64,000 bases of DNA from Streptomyces sp. D2-8 (GTDB lineage Bacteria; Actinomycetota; Actinomycetes; Streptomycetales; Streptomycetaceae), in assembly GCF_023184515.1 (NCBI RefSeq), contig NZ_JAAHBP010000020.1, positions 62,001 to 126,000 of the forward strand, written 5' to 3'. Shown here in pieces: positions 1 to 8,830 of this stretch (position 1 is its first letter; each line of letters begins with the position of its first letter). The position numbers and the translations under genes were made by a program. A model generated the notes under the pieces. It had not been told where the DNA came from and searched no databases. It saw only the letters and a list, made by a program, of their open reading frames with translations.

Positions 1-764
1 ACGGCCGGGCCGCCGTTGAGCTCCAGGAACCGCACGGACAGTTCCGGAGGGCTCTTCTGCGCGGCGCCGACGAGGAAGCGGCCCACCTTGTCGGCGGTCT
101 GCAAAACCCGCAGGGGCGCCCGCGACTTGCCGCCACTGTCGCCGACGAGCCGGACCTCCGGGGCGAGCAGCGCCATCAGGCCTTCGAGGTCGCCCTCGGC
201 CGCGGCGGCGAGGAACCGCTCGGTGAGGTCGCGGCGCTGGGCGGGGTCGACCTCGTAGCGCGGCCGCCGCTCCTCGACGTGCCTGCGGGCCCGCCCGGCC
301 AGCTGGCGCACCGCCGGTTCGCCGCGGTCGAGCATGGCGGCGATGTCGGCGTAGGGGAATCCGAAGGCCTCCCGCAGCACGAACACGGCCCGCTCCAGCG
401 GTGACAGCGACTCCAGCACGACGAGGACGGCGAGGGAGACGGAGTCGGCGAGCACGGCCCGCTCGGCGGTGTCCGGCACGGTGTCGCCGAAGTCGGTGAC
501 GTACGGCTCGGGCAGCCAGGGGCCGACGTACGTCTCGCCGCGGGCCTTGATCTGGCGCAGCCGGTCGATGGCGAGGTGGGTGGTGATCCGGACGAGGTAG
601 CCGCGCGGTTCGCACACGCCGCCGCGGTCGCTGCCGGTCCAGCGCAGCCAGGCCTCCTGGACCACGTCCTCCGCGTCGGCCACGCGTCCCAGCATGCGGT
701 AGGCGACGCCGAGCAGGACGGGACGGTGCGCTTCGAAGACATCGGTCGCGGTCTCGGTGGTCAC
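1..764 (-). CDS. SigJ-type ECF RNA polymerase sigma factor (C-terminus cut by window edge)
   Basis: Reads leftward from a GTG start; the upstream in-frame region closes with a stop, so GTG is the only reasonable start. The N-terminal half carries sigma region 2 (motif YRMLGRVADAEDVVQEAWLR) and region 4 (SPLERAVFVLREAFGFPYADIA). The part after about residue 165 (RRDLTERFLAAAAEGDLEGL, then LLAPEVRLVGDSGGKS) is the SnoaL-like domain typical of SigJ/ECF41-type factors, which control themselves through this tail rather than through a separate anti-sigma factor. About 254 residues are visible and the last few dozen lie outside the window. It diverges from the oxidoreductase gene at 875. Regulon unknown. 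Confidence 0.9.
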   Translation of the reverse strand, partial: MTTETATDVFEAHRPVLLGVAYRMLGRVADAEDVVQEAWLRWTGSDRGGVCEPRGYLVRITTHLAIDRLRQIKARGETYVGPWLPEPYVTDFGDTVPDTAERAVLADSVSLAVLVVLESLSPLERAVFVLREAFGFPYADIAAMLDRGEPAVRQLAGRARRHVEERRPRYEVDPAQRRDLTERFLAAAAEGDLEGLMALLAPEVRLVGDSGGKSRAPLRVLQTADKVGRFLVGAAQKSPPELSVRFLELNGGPA

Positions 765-874
765 GGCTCCATCCCAGCCCACTGATGCGCCCCTGTCCAG
801 GCGGAACCATCCCTTCCCGGACAGAATGGCCGACAGGACGCCGGTGATCGGCGGCACGGTTCCCGGAGGTGGCG

Positions 875-1528
875 ATGCGGTACGCGATGCTGGGCACGGG
901 ACAGGTCGGGCGCACGCTCGGCGGACGGCTGGTGGAGCTGGGGCACGAGGTGCGGCTCGGCTCGCGCACGAGGGACAACACCGCCGCCGTGCAGTGGGCC
1001 GCCACCGCGGGCCCCCGGGCGAGCGTGGGGACGTTCGCGGAGGCGGCGGAGTTCGGTGAGGTCGTGGTGAACGCCGTCGGCGGGCGGGTGGCCCTCGCCG
1101 TGCTGGAGGCGGCCGGCGCGGAGAACCTCGAGGGCAAGGTCCTCGTGGACGTGTCCAACCCGCTGGCGTTCGAGGACGACGAGCTGCGGCTGTCCCCCGT
1201 CGAGTCGGACAGCGTGGGCGAGCAGATCCAGCGGGCGTTCCCGCGGGCGCGCGTGGTGAAGTCGCTCAACACGGTCAACTGCCGGGTGATGGTGAATCCG
1301 GCCAGGGTGCCGGGCGAGCACAACGTCTTCGTCTGTGGGGAGGACCCGGGCGCCAAGGAGCAGGTGACGGCGCTGCTCGGGGAGTTCGGCTGGCCGGCGG
1401 ACCGCGTGCTCGACCTCGGCGGAATCCGGGCGGCCCGAGCCGTGGAGATGTGGCTGCCCCTGTGGGTCGGCCTGTTCCAGAAGTTCGGGCACGGGGAGTT
1501 CAACCTCGAGGTGCGCCGGGCCCGATGA
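875..1528 (+). CDS. NADPH-dependent F420 reductase-like NAD(P)-binding protein
   Basis: A 217-residue protein starting with a dinucleotide-binding fold: GTGQVG at residues 7-12 at the end of the first strand, and GSRT after the second strand, which suits the NADP phosphate. The family includes F420:NADP oxidoreductases and other small reductases of the pyrroline-5-carboxylate reductase fold; substrate is unknown. An earlier in-frame GTG lies at 869, but the GGAGG at 865-869 is correctly spaced only for the ATG at 875, so that start is preferred. Later conserved pieces are DVSNPL and VVKSLNTVN. It is transcribed away from the SigJ-type gene, with about 110 bp between them. Confidence 0.85.
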   Translation: MRYAMLGTGQVGRTLGGRLVELGHEVRLGSRTRDNTAAVQWAATAGPRASVGTFAEAAEFGEVVVNAVGGRVALAVLEAAGAENLEGKVLVDVSNPLAFEDDELRLSPVESDSVGEQIQRAFPRARVVKSLNTVNCRVMVNPARVPGEHNVFVCGEDPGAKEQVTALLGEFGWPADRVLDLGGIRAARAVEMWLPLWVGLFQKFGHGEFNLEVRRAR

Positions 1529-1634
1529 GCGGCCGACGGGAGTGAGGTGGCGGCACCCTGGGGCTACCCGCGGGTAGCAATTGCTGACAAGCTGTCTACG
1601 GCGTCCGTCAGCGAGTACAGCCGAGGAGCACCCC

Positions 1635-2465
1635 ATGTCCGCCACCGTCTCCTTCAAAGTCGCCTCCGCGCAGGGCGAGCAGAGCGTGACCCTGTCCTAC
1701 ACGCGCCGGGGCAGCGGCGAACCGCTGCTCCTGCTGCACGGCATCGGCCACCACCGCCAGGTGTGGGACCCGGTGCTCCCCGCGCTGGCGGCCGAACGCG
1801 ACGTGATCGCCGTGGACCTGCCCGGCTGCGGCGAGTCGCCGGCACTCCCGGACGGCATGGCGCACGACCTGCCCACGATGAGCACGGTCCTGAGGGCGCT
1901 CTTCGGGGCGCTGGAGATCGAGCGGCCGCACGTGGCCGGCAACTCGCTGGGCGGCCTGCTGGCACTGGACCTGGCCCGGGCGCAGCTCGTCCGCTCGGTC
2001 ACCGCCCTGTCCCCCGCCGGGTTCTGGAACGCGGCGGAACGCCGTTACGCCTTCACCGTGCTGATGACGATGCGGCAGATCGCCCAGCGGATGCCGCCGC
2101 CCGTGGTCGAGCGGCTGGCCCGCCCGGCCCTCGGCCGCACCCTGCTGACGAGCACCATCTACGCCCGCCCGGGCCGCCGTTCCCCCGAGGCCGTGGTCGC
2201 CGAGACGCTCGCGCTCGCCCGGGCCCAGGGGTTCTCCGAGACGCTGCGCTCCGGCCGGAGCGTGCAGTTCACCGACGACATCGTGGGCACGCCGGTCACC
2301 GTGGCGTGGGGCAACCGGGACCGGCTGCTCATCCCCCGCCAGGGCGTGCGCGCCAAGGCCGTCATCCCCCGTGCCCGGCTGGTGCGGCTGCCCGGCTGCG
2401 GCCACGTCCCGATGAACGACGACCCGGCGCTGGTGGCCCGGGTGGTCCTCGACGGCAGCCGCTGA
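1635..2465 (+). CDS. Alpha/beta-fold hydrolase
   Basis: A 276-residue protein with the hydrolase signature: HG oxyanion motif at residues 35-36, nucleophile elbow GNSLGG with Ser104, an acid residue in WGNRDRLL and the catalytic His in GCGHVPMND near the C-terminus. A cap domain lies around residues 130-200. GAGGAG at 1623-1628 sits correctly before the ATG at 1635. No signal peptide, so cytoplasmic. Haloperoxidase/esterase-type relatives have very diverse substrates and no neighbour narrows the choice. Confidence 0.88.
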   Translation: MSATVSFKVASAQGEQSVTLSYTRRGSGEPLLLLHGIGHHRQVWDPVLPALAAERDVIAVDLPGCGESPALPDGMAHDLPTMSTVLRALFGALEIERPHVAGNSLGGLLALDLARAQLVRSVTALSPAGFWNAAERRYAFTVLMTMRQIAQRMPPPVVERLARPALGRTLLTSTIYARPGRRSPEAVVAETLALARAQGFSETLRSGRSVQFTDDIVGTPVTVAWGNRDRLLIPRQGVRAKAVIPRARLVRLPGCGHVPMNDDPALVARVVLDGSR

Positions 2466-2485
2466 CGGGTCCGGGGCGGCAGAGT

Positions 2486-2500
2486 CTTCAAGGTCTGAAG
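2486..2500. promoter_or_regulatory. Small dyad before the MocR gene
   Basis: CTTCA-AGGTC-TGAAG is a 5-bp perfect inverted repeat ending about 18 bp before the MocR start. It may be an autoregulatory operator or part of the promoter. No canonical Shine-Dalgarno lies between it and the ATG. Confidence 0.25.
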
Positions 2501-2518
2501 CCTCTAGGGTCTTTCCTC

Positions 2519-3958
2519 ATGAGGCCACCGCAGAGCGACCCGGGCGAAGGTGCCGCGTCCGCCGCCTGGGAGCTGCTGCTCCCCGCCGCCTCGGCACCGG
2601 CACGCACGCGGGGCCGTTCCCTGCAGGCGGCGCTGCGCGAGGCGGTCCGCTCGGGCCGGCTCGCGCCGGGCACCCGGCTGCCGTCGAGCCGGGATCTCGC
2701 GGCGGACCTGGGGGTGTCGCGCGGTCTGGTCACGGAGGCGTACGAGCAGCTGACGGCCGAGGGGTATCTGCGCAGCGGCCGGGGTGCCGGGACCTGGGTG
2801 GGCGCGGCCGTACGGGCCGCACAGCCGCGGGCGCACGACCTCGCTCCGCGCTCGCCCGGTGCCCGCGCGGACTTCGTGCCCGGGACGCCGGACCTGGCGC
2901 TGTTCCCGCGCGCGGCGTGGGCCGCGGCGCAGCGCGGTGTGCTGGCGGAACTGCCGCACCAGGAGCTCGGTTACCCCGATCCGCGCGGATTGCCGAGGCT
3001 GCGGACCGCGCTGGCCGAACTGCTCGCCCGGCGGCGGGGCGTGGTGGCCGACCCGGAGCGGATCGTGGTCGTCTCCGGGGTGGCCCAGGCGACGACCCTG
3101 CTCGGTTTCGCGCTGCACGCGCGCGGGCTGCGCACCGTCGGGGTGGAGGACCCGGGCAGCCCCCAGCACGACGCGCTGTACGCCTCGGCCGGCGTCACCG
3201 CCGTGCCACTGCCGGTGGACGACGAGGGGGTCGCCCCAAAGCCGCTGCGGGCCTCGGGCGTACGGGCCGTGGTGACGACTCCGGCCCACCAGTTCCCCAC
3301 CGGCATCGCCTACTCGGCCCGGCGTCGCGCCGAGTTGCTGGACTGGGCGCGGTCGGTGGACGGCATCGTCCTGGAGGACGACTACGACGGCGACTTCCGC
3401 TACGACCGTGCTCCCGTCGGCGCGCTCCAGGGCCTCGACCCGGACCATGTGGCCTACACGGGTTCCGTCAGCAAGTCCCTCGCGCCGGGCCTGCGGCTGG
3501 GCTGGCTGCTGGTGCCGGAGTCCTGGGCGGAGGAGATCGTCGAACGCAAGCGCACCATGGATCTCGGCCACCCGGCCATCGACCAGGCCCTGTTCGCCCG
3601 CTTCCTTGAGCGCGGCGACTACGACCGCCAGCTGCGTCGCTGCCAGCGCGCCTACCGCGACCGGCGCGACGCGCTGGTCGCCGCCCTGGACGCGCACTTC
3701 CCCGGATCGGCGGTGTCCGGGATCGCCGCGGGCCTGCATGTGATCGCCACTCTGCCGCAGCGGTACGGGCCCGAGGAGCGGTTCCTCGCGCGCGTGGCGC
3801 AGGCCGGGGTGGCGGTGCGCCCGCTCTCGGCCTACGCCCACACGCGGACGGGGCCGGCGGGCGCCGAGGAGATTCGGCTCGTCCTGGGGTACGCCCATGT
3901 GCCGCCCGCCCGGATCGCCGAGGGGGTGCGCCGGATGGCGGAGGCCGCGACCGGGTGA
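2519..3958 (+). CDS. MocR/PdxR-type transcriptional regulator (GntR wHTH + aminotransferase domain)
   Basis: A 479-residue fusion. Residues about 35-105 form a GntR winged helix (LPSSRDLAADLGVSRGLVTE, then YEQLTAEGYL). The rest is a fold-type I aminotransferase domain with the PLP lysine in GSVSKSLAPG (Lys319) and the preceding DDYDGDFRY segment. MocR proteins sense PLP or an amino-acid/amine ligand and usually control a neighbouring PLP or transport gene; no such obvious target adjoins this one. The start is the ATG at 2519, with a small dyad upstream that could be its own operator. Confidence 0.92.
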   Translation: MRPPQSDPGEGAASAAWELLLPAASAPARTRGRSLQAALREAVRSGRLAPGTRLPSSRDLAADLGVSRGLVTEAYEQLTAEGYLRSGRGAGTWVGAAVRAAQPRAHDLAPRSPGARADFVPGTPDLALFPRAAWAAAQRGVLAELPHQELGYPDPRGLPRLRTALAELLARRRGVVADPERIVVVSGVAQATTLLGFALHARGLRTVGVEDPGSPQHDALYASAGVTAVPLPVDDEGVAPKPLRASGVRAVVTTPAHQFPTGIAYSARRRAELLDWARSVDGIVLEDDYDGDFRYDRAPVGALQGLDPDHVAYTGSVSKSLAPGLRLGWLLVPESWAEEIVERKRTMDLGHPAIDQALFARFLERGDYDRQLRRCQRAYRDRRDALVAALDAHFPGSAVSGIAAGLHVIATLPQRYGPEERFLARVAQAGVAVRPLSAYAHTRTGPAGAEEIRLVLGYAHVPPARIAEGVRRMAEAATG

Positions 3959-3997
3959 TCCGACCGGTTCGCAGGTTCCCTCACCCTGCGGTCAGTT

Positions 3998-4019
3998 GTT
4001 CACTTGGGGTTCGTGTGCG
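3998..4019 (+). promoter_or_regulatory. Putative PHO box (PhoP direct repeats) upstream of phoD
   Basis: Two adjacent 11-bp units, GTTCACTTGGG (3998-4008) and GTTCGTGTGCG (4009-4019), match the GTTCACC-type direct-repeat unit of Streptomyces PHO boxes. They lie 67 bp before the phoD start, as expected for PhoP activation under phosphate limitation. The second unit is degenerate. Confidence 0.6.
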
Positions 4020-4085
4020 CGCTGCGGTGTGCCCGTAGGTATGGCTCTGCACACTTGGCCGGATCCCGTCCCTGGAGGCGTATCC

Positions 4086-5648
4086 ATGTCCCACCGTCCG
4101 TTGCCCGGGCGCCGTAGCGTCCTGCGTGGCTCCCTCGCCGCGTCGGCGGCCCTGTCCCTGCCCGCCGCTCTCGGCGCCGCGCCCGCTTTCGCACGCTCCG
4201 GGCGCCCGGCGGCGGGGTGGGGTGTGCAGGCGGGAGACGTGACCTGCGACTCCGGGCTGGTGTGGGTGCGCTCCGACCGGCCGGCCCGGATGATCGTCGA
4301 GACGTCGGCGACCGAGTCGTTCCGCAGCCCGCACCGATGGCACGGCCCGCTGCTGGGCCCGGGCAGCGACTTCACCGGCACGACCCGGCTGCGCGGCCTG
4401 CCGTCCGGCGAGCAGATCCACTACCGCGTGCTGCTCGCCGACCCTGACGACCCGCGCCGCACCGGCGAGCCGGTCACCGGCACCTTCCGCACGGCGTCCG
4501 CCAAGCGCCGCGACGGCGTGCGGTTCGTCTGGTCCGGCGACCTGGCCGGGCAGGGCTGGGGCATCAACCCGGAGCTGGGCGGCTACCGCATCTACGACGC
4601 CATGGGCGCCCTCGACCCGGACTTCTTCCTGTGCAGCGGCGACACCATCTACGCCGACGGCCCGATCACCGAGACCGTGGCCCTCCCCGACGGCCGGACC
4701 TGGCGGAACATCACGACCGAGGAGAAGGCGAAGGTCGCCGAGACGCTGGCGGAGTTCCGCGGCAACTTCCGCTACAACCTGCTGGACGAGAACCTGCGTG
4801 CGTTCAACGCCCGGGTCCCGTCCATCGTCCAGTGGGACGACCACGAGGTCACCAACAACTGGTACCCGGGCGAGATTCTCACCGACACCCGGTACACCGA
4901 GAAGCGCGTCGACGTGCTCGCCGCCCGTGCCCGCCAGGCCTTCTCCGAGTACTTCCCGATCTCCACGCTGCGCCGCCCCGACGGTCGGGTCCACCGCGTG
5001 CAGCACCACGGCCCGCTGCTCGACGTGTTCGTCCTGGACATGCGCACCTACCGCAACGCCAACTCGCCGGACGACCAGCCCACCGACCCGCAGGGCATCC
5101 TCGGCCGTGAGCAGCTGGAGTGGCTCAAGCGCGAACTGTCCCGCTCCCGGGCGGTGTGGAAGGTGATCGCCGCCGACATGCCGCTCGGGCTGGTCGTCCC
5201 GGACGCCCAGAACATCGAGGCCGTCGCCCAGGGCGACCCCGGCAAGCCGCTCGGCCGTGAGCTGCAGATCGCCGAACTGCTGCGGCACATCAAGCACCGG
5301 CGGATCACGGGGACGGTGTGGCTGACGGCCGATGTGCACCACACCTCGGCGCAGCACTACCGGCCGTCGAAGGCCGCCTTCGCCGACTTCGAACCGTTCT
5401 GGGAGTTCGTCTCGGGCCCGCTCAACGCCGGTGCCTTCCCCGCGAACGCGCTCGACGGCACATTCGGCCCGGACCGCGTGTTCGTGAAGGCACCGACGAC
5501 CGCCAACGTCTCCCCCGCCGGCGGCTACCAGTTCTTCGGCGAGGTCGACATCGACGGCCACGGCGGCGAGCTGACGGTGCGTCTGCGGGAACAGGACGGC
5601 ACCGTACTGTTCACCAGGACGCTCCAGCCGGGCCTGGTCGGCCAGTAG
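4086..5648 (+). CDS. phoD: Tat-exported alkaline phosphatase D
   Basis: A 520-residue secreted phosphomonoesterase/phosphodiesterase. A twin-arginine signal (RRSVLRG at residues 9-15, then a hydrophobic stretch and AFA cleavage region near residue 39) directs export of the folded enzyme. A PhoD N-terminal beta domain follows, then the metallophosphatase core: CSGDTIYADGP with Asp186, QWDDHEVTNNW at residues 249-259 and ADVHHTS with His418/His419 as metal ligands. GGAGG lies just upstream of the ATG. The upstream PHO box fits phosphate-starvation control. No frameshift or missing ligand is evident. Confidence 0.95.
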   Translation: MSHRPLPGRRSVLRGSLAASAALSLPAALGAAPAFARSGRPAAGWGVQAGDVTCDSGLVWVRSDRPARMIVETSATESFRSPHRWHGPLLGPGSDFTGTTRLRGLPSGEQIHYRVLLADPDDPRRTGEPVTGTFRTASAKRRDGVRFVWSGDLAGQGWGINPELGGYRIYDAMGALDPDFFLCSGDTIYADGPITETVALPDGRTWRNITTEEKAKVAETLAEFRGNFRYNLLDENLRAFNARVPSIVQWDDHEVTNNWYPGEILTDTRYTEKRVDVLAARARQAFSEYFPISTLRRPDGRVHRVQHHGPLLDVFVLDMRTYRNANSPDDQPTDPQGILGREQLEWLKRELSRSRAVWKVIAADMPLGLVVPDAQNIEAVAQGDPGKPLGRELQIAELLRHIKHRRITGTVWLTADVHHTSAQHYRPSKAAFADFEPFWEFVSGPLNAGAFPANALDGTFGPDRVFVKAPTTANVSPAGGYQFFGEVDIDGHGGELTVRLREQDGTVLFTRTLQPGLVGQ

Positions 5649-5658
5649 GTACGGAGCG

Positions 5659-5699
5659 CAACGTTTGAAGCGTTGACGAAGGGGGCAAACTGGCCCCTT
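5659..5699 (+). terminator. Tandem hairpins after phoD
   Basis: CAACG/CGTTG (5659-5663 with 5671-5675) is followed by AAGGGG/CCCCTT (5679-5684 with 5694-5699) and a short T run, 10 bp after the phoD stop. A probable terminator. Confidence 0.55.
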
Positions 5700-5757
5700 T
5701 ACCCGCCGGTCACAATGCGTTCGCGATCACGCAACACCGTTCCGTCACAGTGGGTGC

Positions 5758-7014
5758 ATGACCCGAGAAGTGACTCACGTGACGCAGCCCGCAGACAACT
5801 GCCGCCCCGCCACCTCGTGGCAGCGGGTCGCGGCGGCGTTCCACGCCTGGCGGACACGACGGCAAGAACACGCACCACCGACGAGTGATACCGAGTCCCC
5901 GGCACCGGAGCCGGTGCCGGGGGCAAACTCCCTGTGGCGGATGCGGACCACGGTTCAGGACGAGCCGGGGTCACTGGCGGCCCTGTGCATCGCCCTGGCC
6001 GGGCAGCGCGTCGACATCCTGAGCCTCCAGACGCACCCGCTGGCCGAGGGCACGGTAGACGAGTTCCTGCTGCGGGGCCCGGCCGGCCTGCCGGCGTCCG
6101 CGATCAGCACGGCCGTCGAGTCGGCCGGCGGCGCCGACACCTGGATCGAGCGGGCCGACGCCCACGACCTGGTGGACGCGCCGACCCGGGTCCTCGGACT
6201 GGCCGCCCGCACCGCCCTGGACTCGGCGGAACTGCCCCTGGCCCTGCGGCAGTTGCTGGGCCGCTGCACCATCCGGTCCCGGCCCGCTCCGGCCGGCGGC
6301 GGCCGGGCGCCGGGGGGCCTCGCGGTGGAGGGGGCCCTCGACGACACGGTGATGCGGCTGCGCGCCCCGGAAGGCGGAGTGATCACCGTGGAGCGGCCGT
6401 ATCTGCCGTTCACGCCCACCGAGTTCGCCCGGGCCAGGGCGCTGGTGGAACTGGACGCCCGGCTCGGTCCGCGCCTCCCGCACGGGCGGGAGGCGCTCAC
6501 GCTCGCCGAGGGCAGCGACATCACCGTGCGGAGAGCCGACACGCGTGACCTGGATGCTGCCAAGGACATGCACGAGCGGTGCTCGGCGCGCACGCTGAAG
6601 CTGCGCTATCACGGGCCCGTCCGTGACGCCGACCGGTATCTCAACCACCTGCTCAGTCCCCGCTACGGCCGCACCCTCGCCGTGCAGACGGCCTCCGGAC
6701 GGATCGTCGGGCTCGGTCACCTCCTGTGGGACGGGGACGAAACGGAGGTCGCTCTGCTCGTCGAGGACGCCTGGCAGCGACGGGGTGTGGGGGCGGAGCT
6801 GCTGGCGCGGCTCGTGGCCCTGGCCGTGGAGGCGGGGTGCTCCAGCGTGTACGCCGTGACGCAGGCGTCCAACACGGGCATGGTGGCCGCCATGCGCGGG
6901 CTGGGGCTGCCTCTCGACTACCAGGTCGAGGAGGGGACGCTGGTGATCACTGCGCGGCTGGGTGAAGCGGTCGTGACAGGTGCGGAGGGACTCGGGAGCG
7001 CCTCCGCACCGTAG
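5758..7014 (+). CDS. ACT domain - GNAT N-acetyltransferase fusion
   Basis: A 418-residue protein. Residues about 60-125 (TTVQDEPGSLAALCIALAGQ, VDILSLQTHP) form an ACT domain, a fold that normally binds amino acids. Residues about 255-405 form a GNAT acetyltransferase with the acetyl-CoA loop QRRGVGAEL and the ending ASNTGMVAAMRGLG. The layout suggests an acetyltransferase whose activity responds to an amino acid, as in some actinobacterial lysine acetyltransferases. Ligand and substrate are unknown. It converges with the PLP enzyme gene, with only 8 bp between the stops. Confidence 0.85.
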   Translation: MTREVTHVTQPADNCRPATSWQRVAAAFHAWRTRRQEHAPPTSDTESPAPEPVPGANSLWRMRTTVQDEPGSLAALCIALAGQRVDILSLQTHPLAEGTVDEFLLRGPAGLPASAISTAVESAGGADTWIERADAHDLVDAPTRVLGLAARTALDSAELPLALRQLLGRCTIRSRPAPAGGGRAPGGLAVEGALDDTVMRLRAPEGGVITVERPYLPFTPTEFARARALVELDARLGPRLPHGREALTLAEGSDITVRRADTRDLDAAKDMHERCSARTLKLRYHGPVRDADRYLNHLLSPRYGRTLAVQTASGRIVGLGHLLWDGDETEVALLVEDAWQRRGVGAELLARLVALAVEAGCSSVYAVTQASNTGMVAAMRGLGLPLDYQVEEGTLVITARLGEAVVTGAEGLGSASAP

Positions 7015-7022
7015 GGCGTTCG

Positions 7023-8246
7023 TCAGTGGGCGGGTGCGGATTCGTTGTGGCTTGTCGCGCAGGTCCCCGCGCCCCCGACGGGGCGCCCCAGCGCCTGGTC
7101 GAGATCCGACCAGAGGTCCTCCACGTCCTCCAGGCCCACCGACATGCGCAGCAGCCGGTCGCTCACGCCGGCTCCCCTGCGGTCATCCGCGTCCACGATG
7201 CGGTGGCTGATGGAGGCGGGGTGCTGGATGAGGGAGTCCACGCTGCCGAGGCTCACCGCCGGGGTGATCAGGCGTACCGCGCCGATCACCTCGTGCGGGT
7301 CGCCGCACACCTCGAAGGCGACCATCGCGCCGCCGATGCGCGGGTAGTGCACGCGGGCGATGCGCGGGTCGGCGGCGAGGCGGCCGGCCAGTTCGGCTGC
7401 CGTGGCGGAGGCCGCGCGGACCCGGACGGGGAGGGTGGACAGGCCGCGCAGCAGCAGGTAGCCGGCCAGCGGGTGCAGGACGCCGCCCGTGGCGAAGCGC
7501 ACCTGGCGCAGCCGGCCCGCGAACTCCTCGTCACAGGCGACCACGCCCGCGAGGACGTCCCCGTGCCCGCCGAGGTACTTGGTGGCGCTGTGCAGGACCA
7601 GCCGGGCACCGTGCTCGGCGGGGCGCTGCAGGACCGGCGTGGCGAAGGTGTTGTCCACGAGCAGCGGCACCGACCCGCAGGCGTGCGCGACGGCCCGCAG
7701 GTCGACCTCGGCGAGCGTGGGGTTGGCCGGGGACTCGACCAGGACCAGTCCGGTGTCCGGGCGCATGGCGTCGGCGACGCCGGCCGGGTCGGTCCAGGTC
7801 ACCTCCGAGCCCAGCAGCCCGGCGGTCAGCAGGTGGTCGCTGCAGCCGTAGAGGGGGCGTACGGCGACGACGTGCCGCAGGCCCATCGAACCGCGGACGA
7901 GCAGGACGGCGCTCAGTGCGGCCATGCCGCTGGCGAAGGCGACCGCCGCTTCGGTGCCCTCCAGGCGGGCCAGGGCGGTCTCGAAGCGGGCCACGGTCGG
8001 GTTGCCGAGCCGCCCGTAGACGGGCGGGCCGTCCGGCTCGGCGCCGGTGGTGGCGAACGCGTCGATCCGGGCCGCCTCGCCCCGGCTGTCGTACGACGGG
8101 TAGGTGGTGGACAGGTCGATCGGCGGGGCGTGCAGCCCCTGCCGGGCGAGGTCGTCCCGCCCGGCGTGCACGGCCTCGGTGGCGAGGGCTCGCCGTGCGG
8201 TGCGTATGTCGTCGTGGGCGCGCGGGCTCGTTGTGTCCATGTCCAT
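7023..8246 (-). CDS. Cystathionine gamma-synthase/lyase-family PLP enzyme
   Basis: A 407-residue Cys/Met-metabolism PLP-dependent enzyme. The family signature HSATKYLGGHGD contains the PLP lysine (Lys223); VYGRLGNPTVARFE and AVAFASGMAA are further conserved blocks, and GSVDSLIQHPAS near the C-terminus is the typical active-site closing segment. It acts on cystathionine, methionine or homocysteine-type substrates; which reaction cannot be told from sequence. The ATG at 8246 is preferred over an upstream in-frame TTG. It diverges from an Lrp-family gene with 61 bp between the starts, a usual arrangement for a regulator and its target (compare methionine gamma-lyase loci). Confidence 0.9.
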   Translation of the reverse strand: MDMDTTSPRAHDDIRTARRALATEAVHAGRDDLARQGLHAPPIDLSTTYPSYDSRGEAARIDAFATTGAEPDGPPVYGRLGNPTVARFETALARLEGTEAAVAFASGMAALSAVLLVRGSMGLRHVVAVRPLYGCSDHLLTAGLLGSEVTWTDPAGVADAMRPDTGLVLVESPANPTLAEVDLRAVAHACGSVPLLVDNTFATPVLQRPAEHGARLVLHSATKYLGGHGDVLAGVVACDEEFAGRLRQVRFATGGVLHPLAGYLLLRGLSTLPVRVRAASATAAELAGRLAADPRIARVHYPRIGGAMVAFEVCGDPHEVIGAVRLITPAVSLGSVDSLIQHPASISHRIVDADDRRGAGVSDRLLRMSVGLEDVEDLWSDLDQALGRPVGGAGTCATSHNESAPAH

Positions 8247-8307
8247 GGTGGGCAAGGGTGAACATCGAACGGGCTGCCGGGTGAGTATCCCGTGCTACGT
8301 TCGGCCA

Positions 8308-8799
8308 ATGGCTCAATCTGTCGTACTGGATCCGGTGGATCTCCATCTGTTGAGGCTGTTGCAGAACGACGCCCGGGCGACGTACCGGGATCTCGCCGCG
8401 CAGGTCGGGGTGGCGCCGTCGACCTGTCTGGACCGGGTGACGCGGCTGCGCCGCTCGGGGGTGATCCTCGGGCACCGGCTGGAGCTGGATCCGGCCAAGC
8501 TGGGGCGGGGACTGGAAGCCCTGCTGTCGGTGCAGGTCAGGCCGCACCGGCGGGAGCTGGTGGGGCCGTTCGTGGAGCGGATCCGGGCCCTGCCGGAGTC
8601 GCGGACGGTCTTCCACCTGACCGGGCCGGACGACTATCTCGTCCATGTCGCGGTCGCCGACATGGCCGATCTGCAGCGGCTCGTGCTGGACGAGTTCACC
8701 GCGCACCGGGAGGTGGCCCGGGTGGAGACCCGGCTGATCTTCCAGCAGTGGGAGTGCGGGCCGCTGCTGCCGCCTTCGCCCTCGGCTCAATCCGCGTGA
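8308..8799 (+). CDS. Lrp/AsnC-family transcriptional regulator
   Basis: A 163-residue regulator: N-terminal helix-turn-helix (LQNDARATYRDLAAQVGVAP, STCLDRVTRL) followed by the ligand-binding RAM/ACT-like domain (FHLTGPDDYLVHVAVADM). It lies back to back with the PLP trans-sulfuration gene, so it probably controls that gene in response to an amino acid such as methionine or cysteine. The downstream DUF885 gene begins 31 bp after its stop and may be cotranscribed. Confidence 0.92.
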   Translation: MAQSVVLDPVDLHLLRLLQNDARATYRDLAAQVGVAPSTCLDRVTRLRRSGVILGHRLELDPAKLGRGLEALLSVQVRPHRRELVGPFVERIRALPESRTVFHLTGPDDYLVHVAVADMADLQRLVLDEFTAHREVARVETRLIFQQWECGPLLPPSPSAQSA

Positions 8800-8830
8800 C
8801 GTGCGCGGTCCGTCGTACGAGGATGGCCGC

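Noticed and set aside
1547..3958. A single 803-codon protein spanning the hydrolase and MocR genes
   Set aside because: The first 320 codons are an out-of-frame reading of the hydrolase. The hydrolase has its own start, motifs and stop in another frame.
3981..5561. Long minus-strand frame opposite phoD
   Set aside because: PhoD carries a Tat signal, metal ligands and a PHO box; the opposite frame has no domain or start signal.
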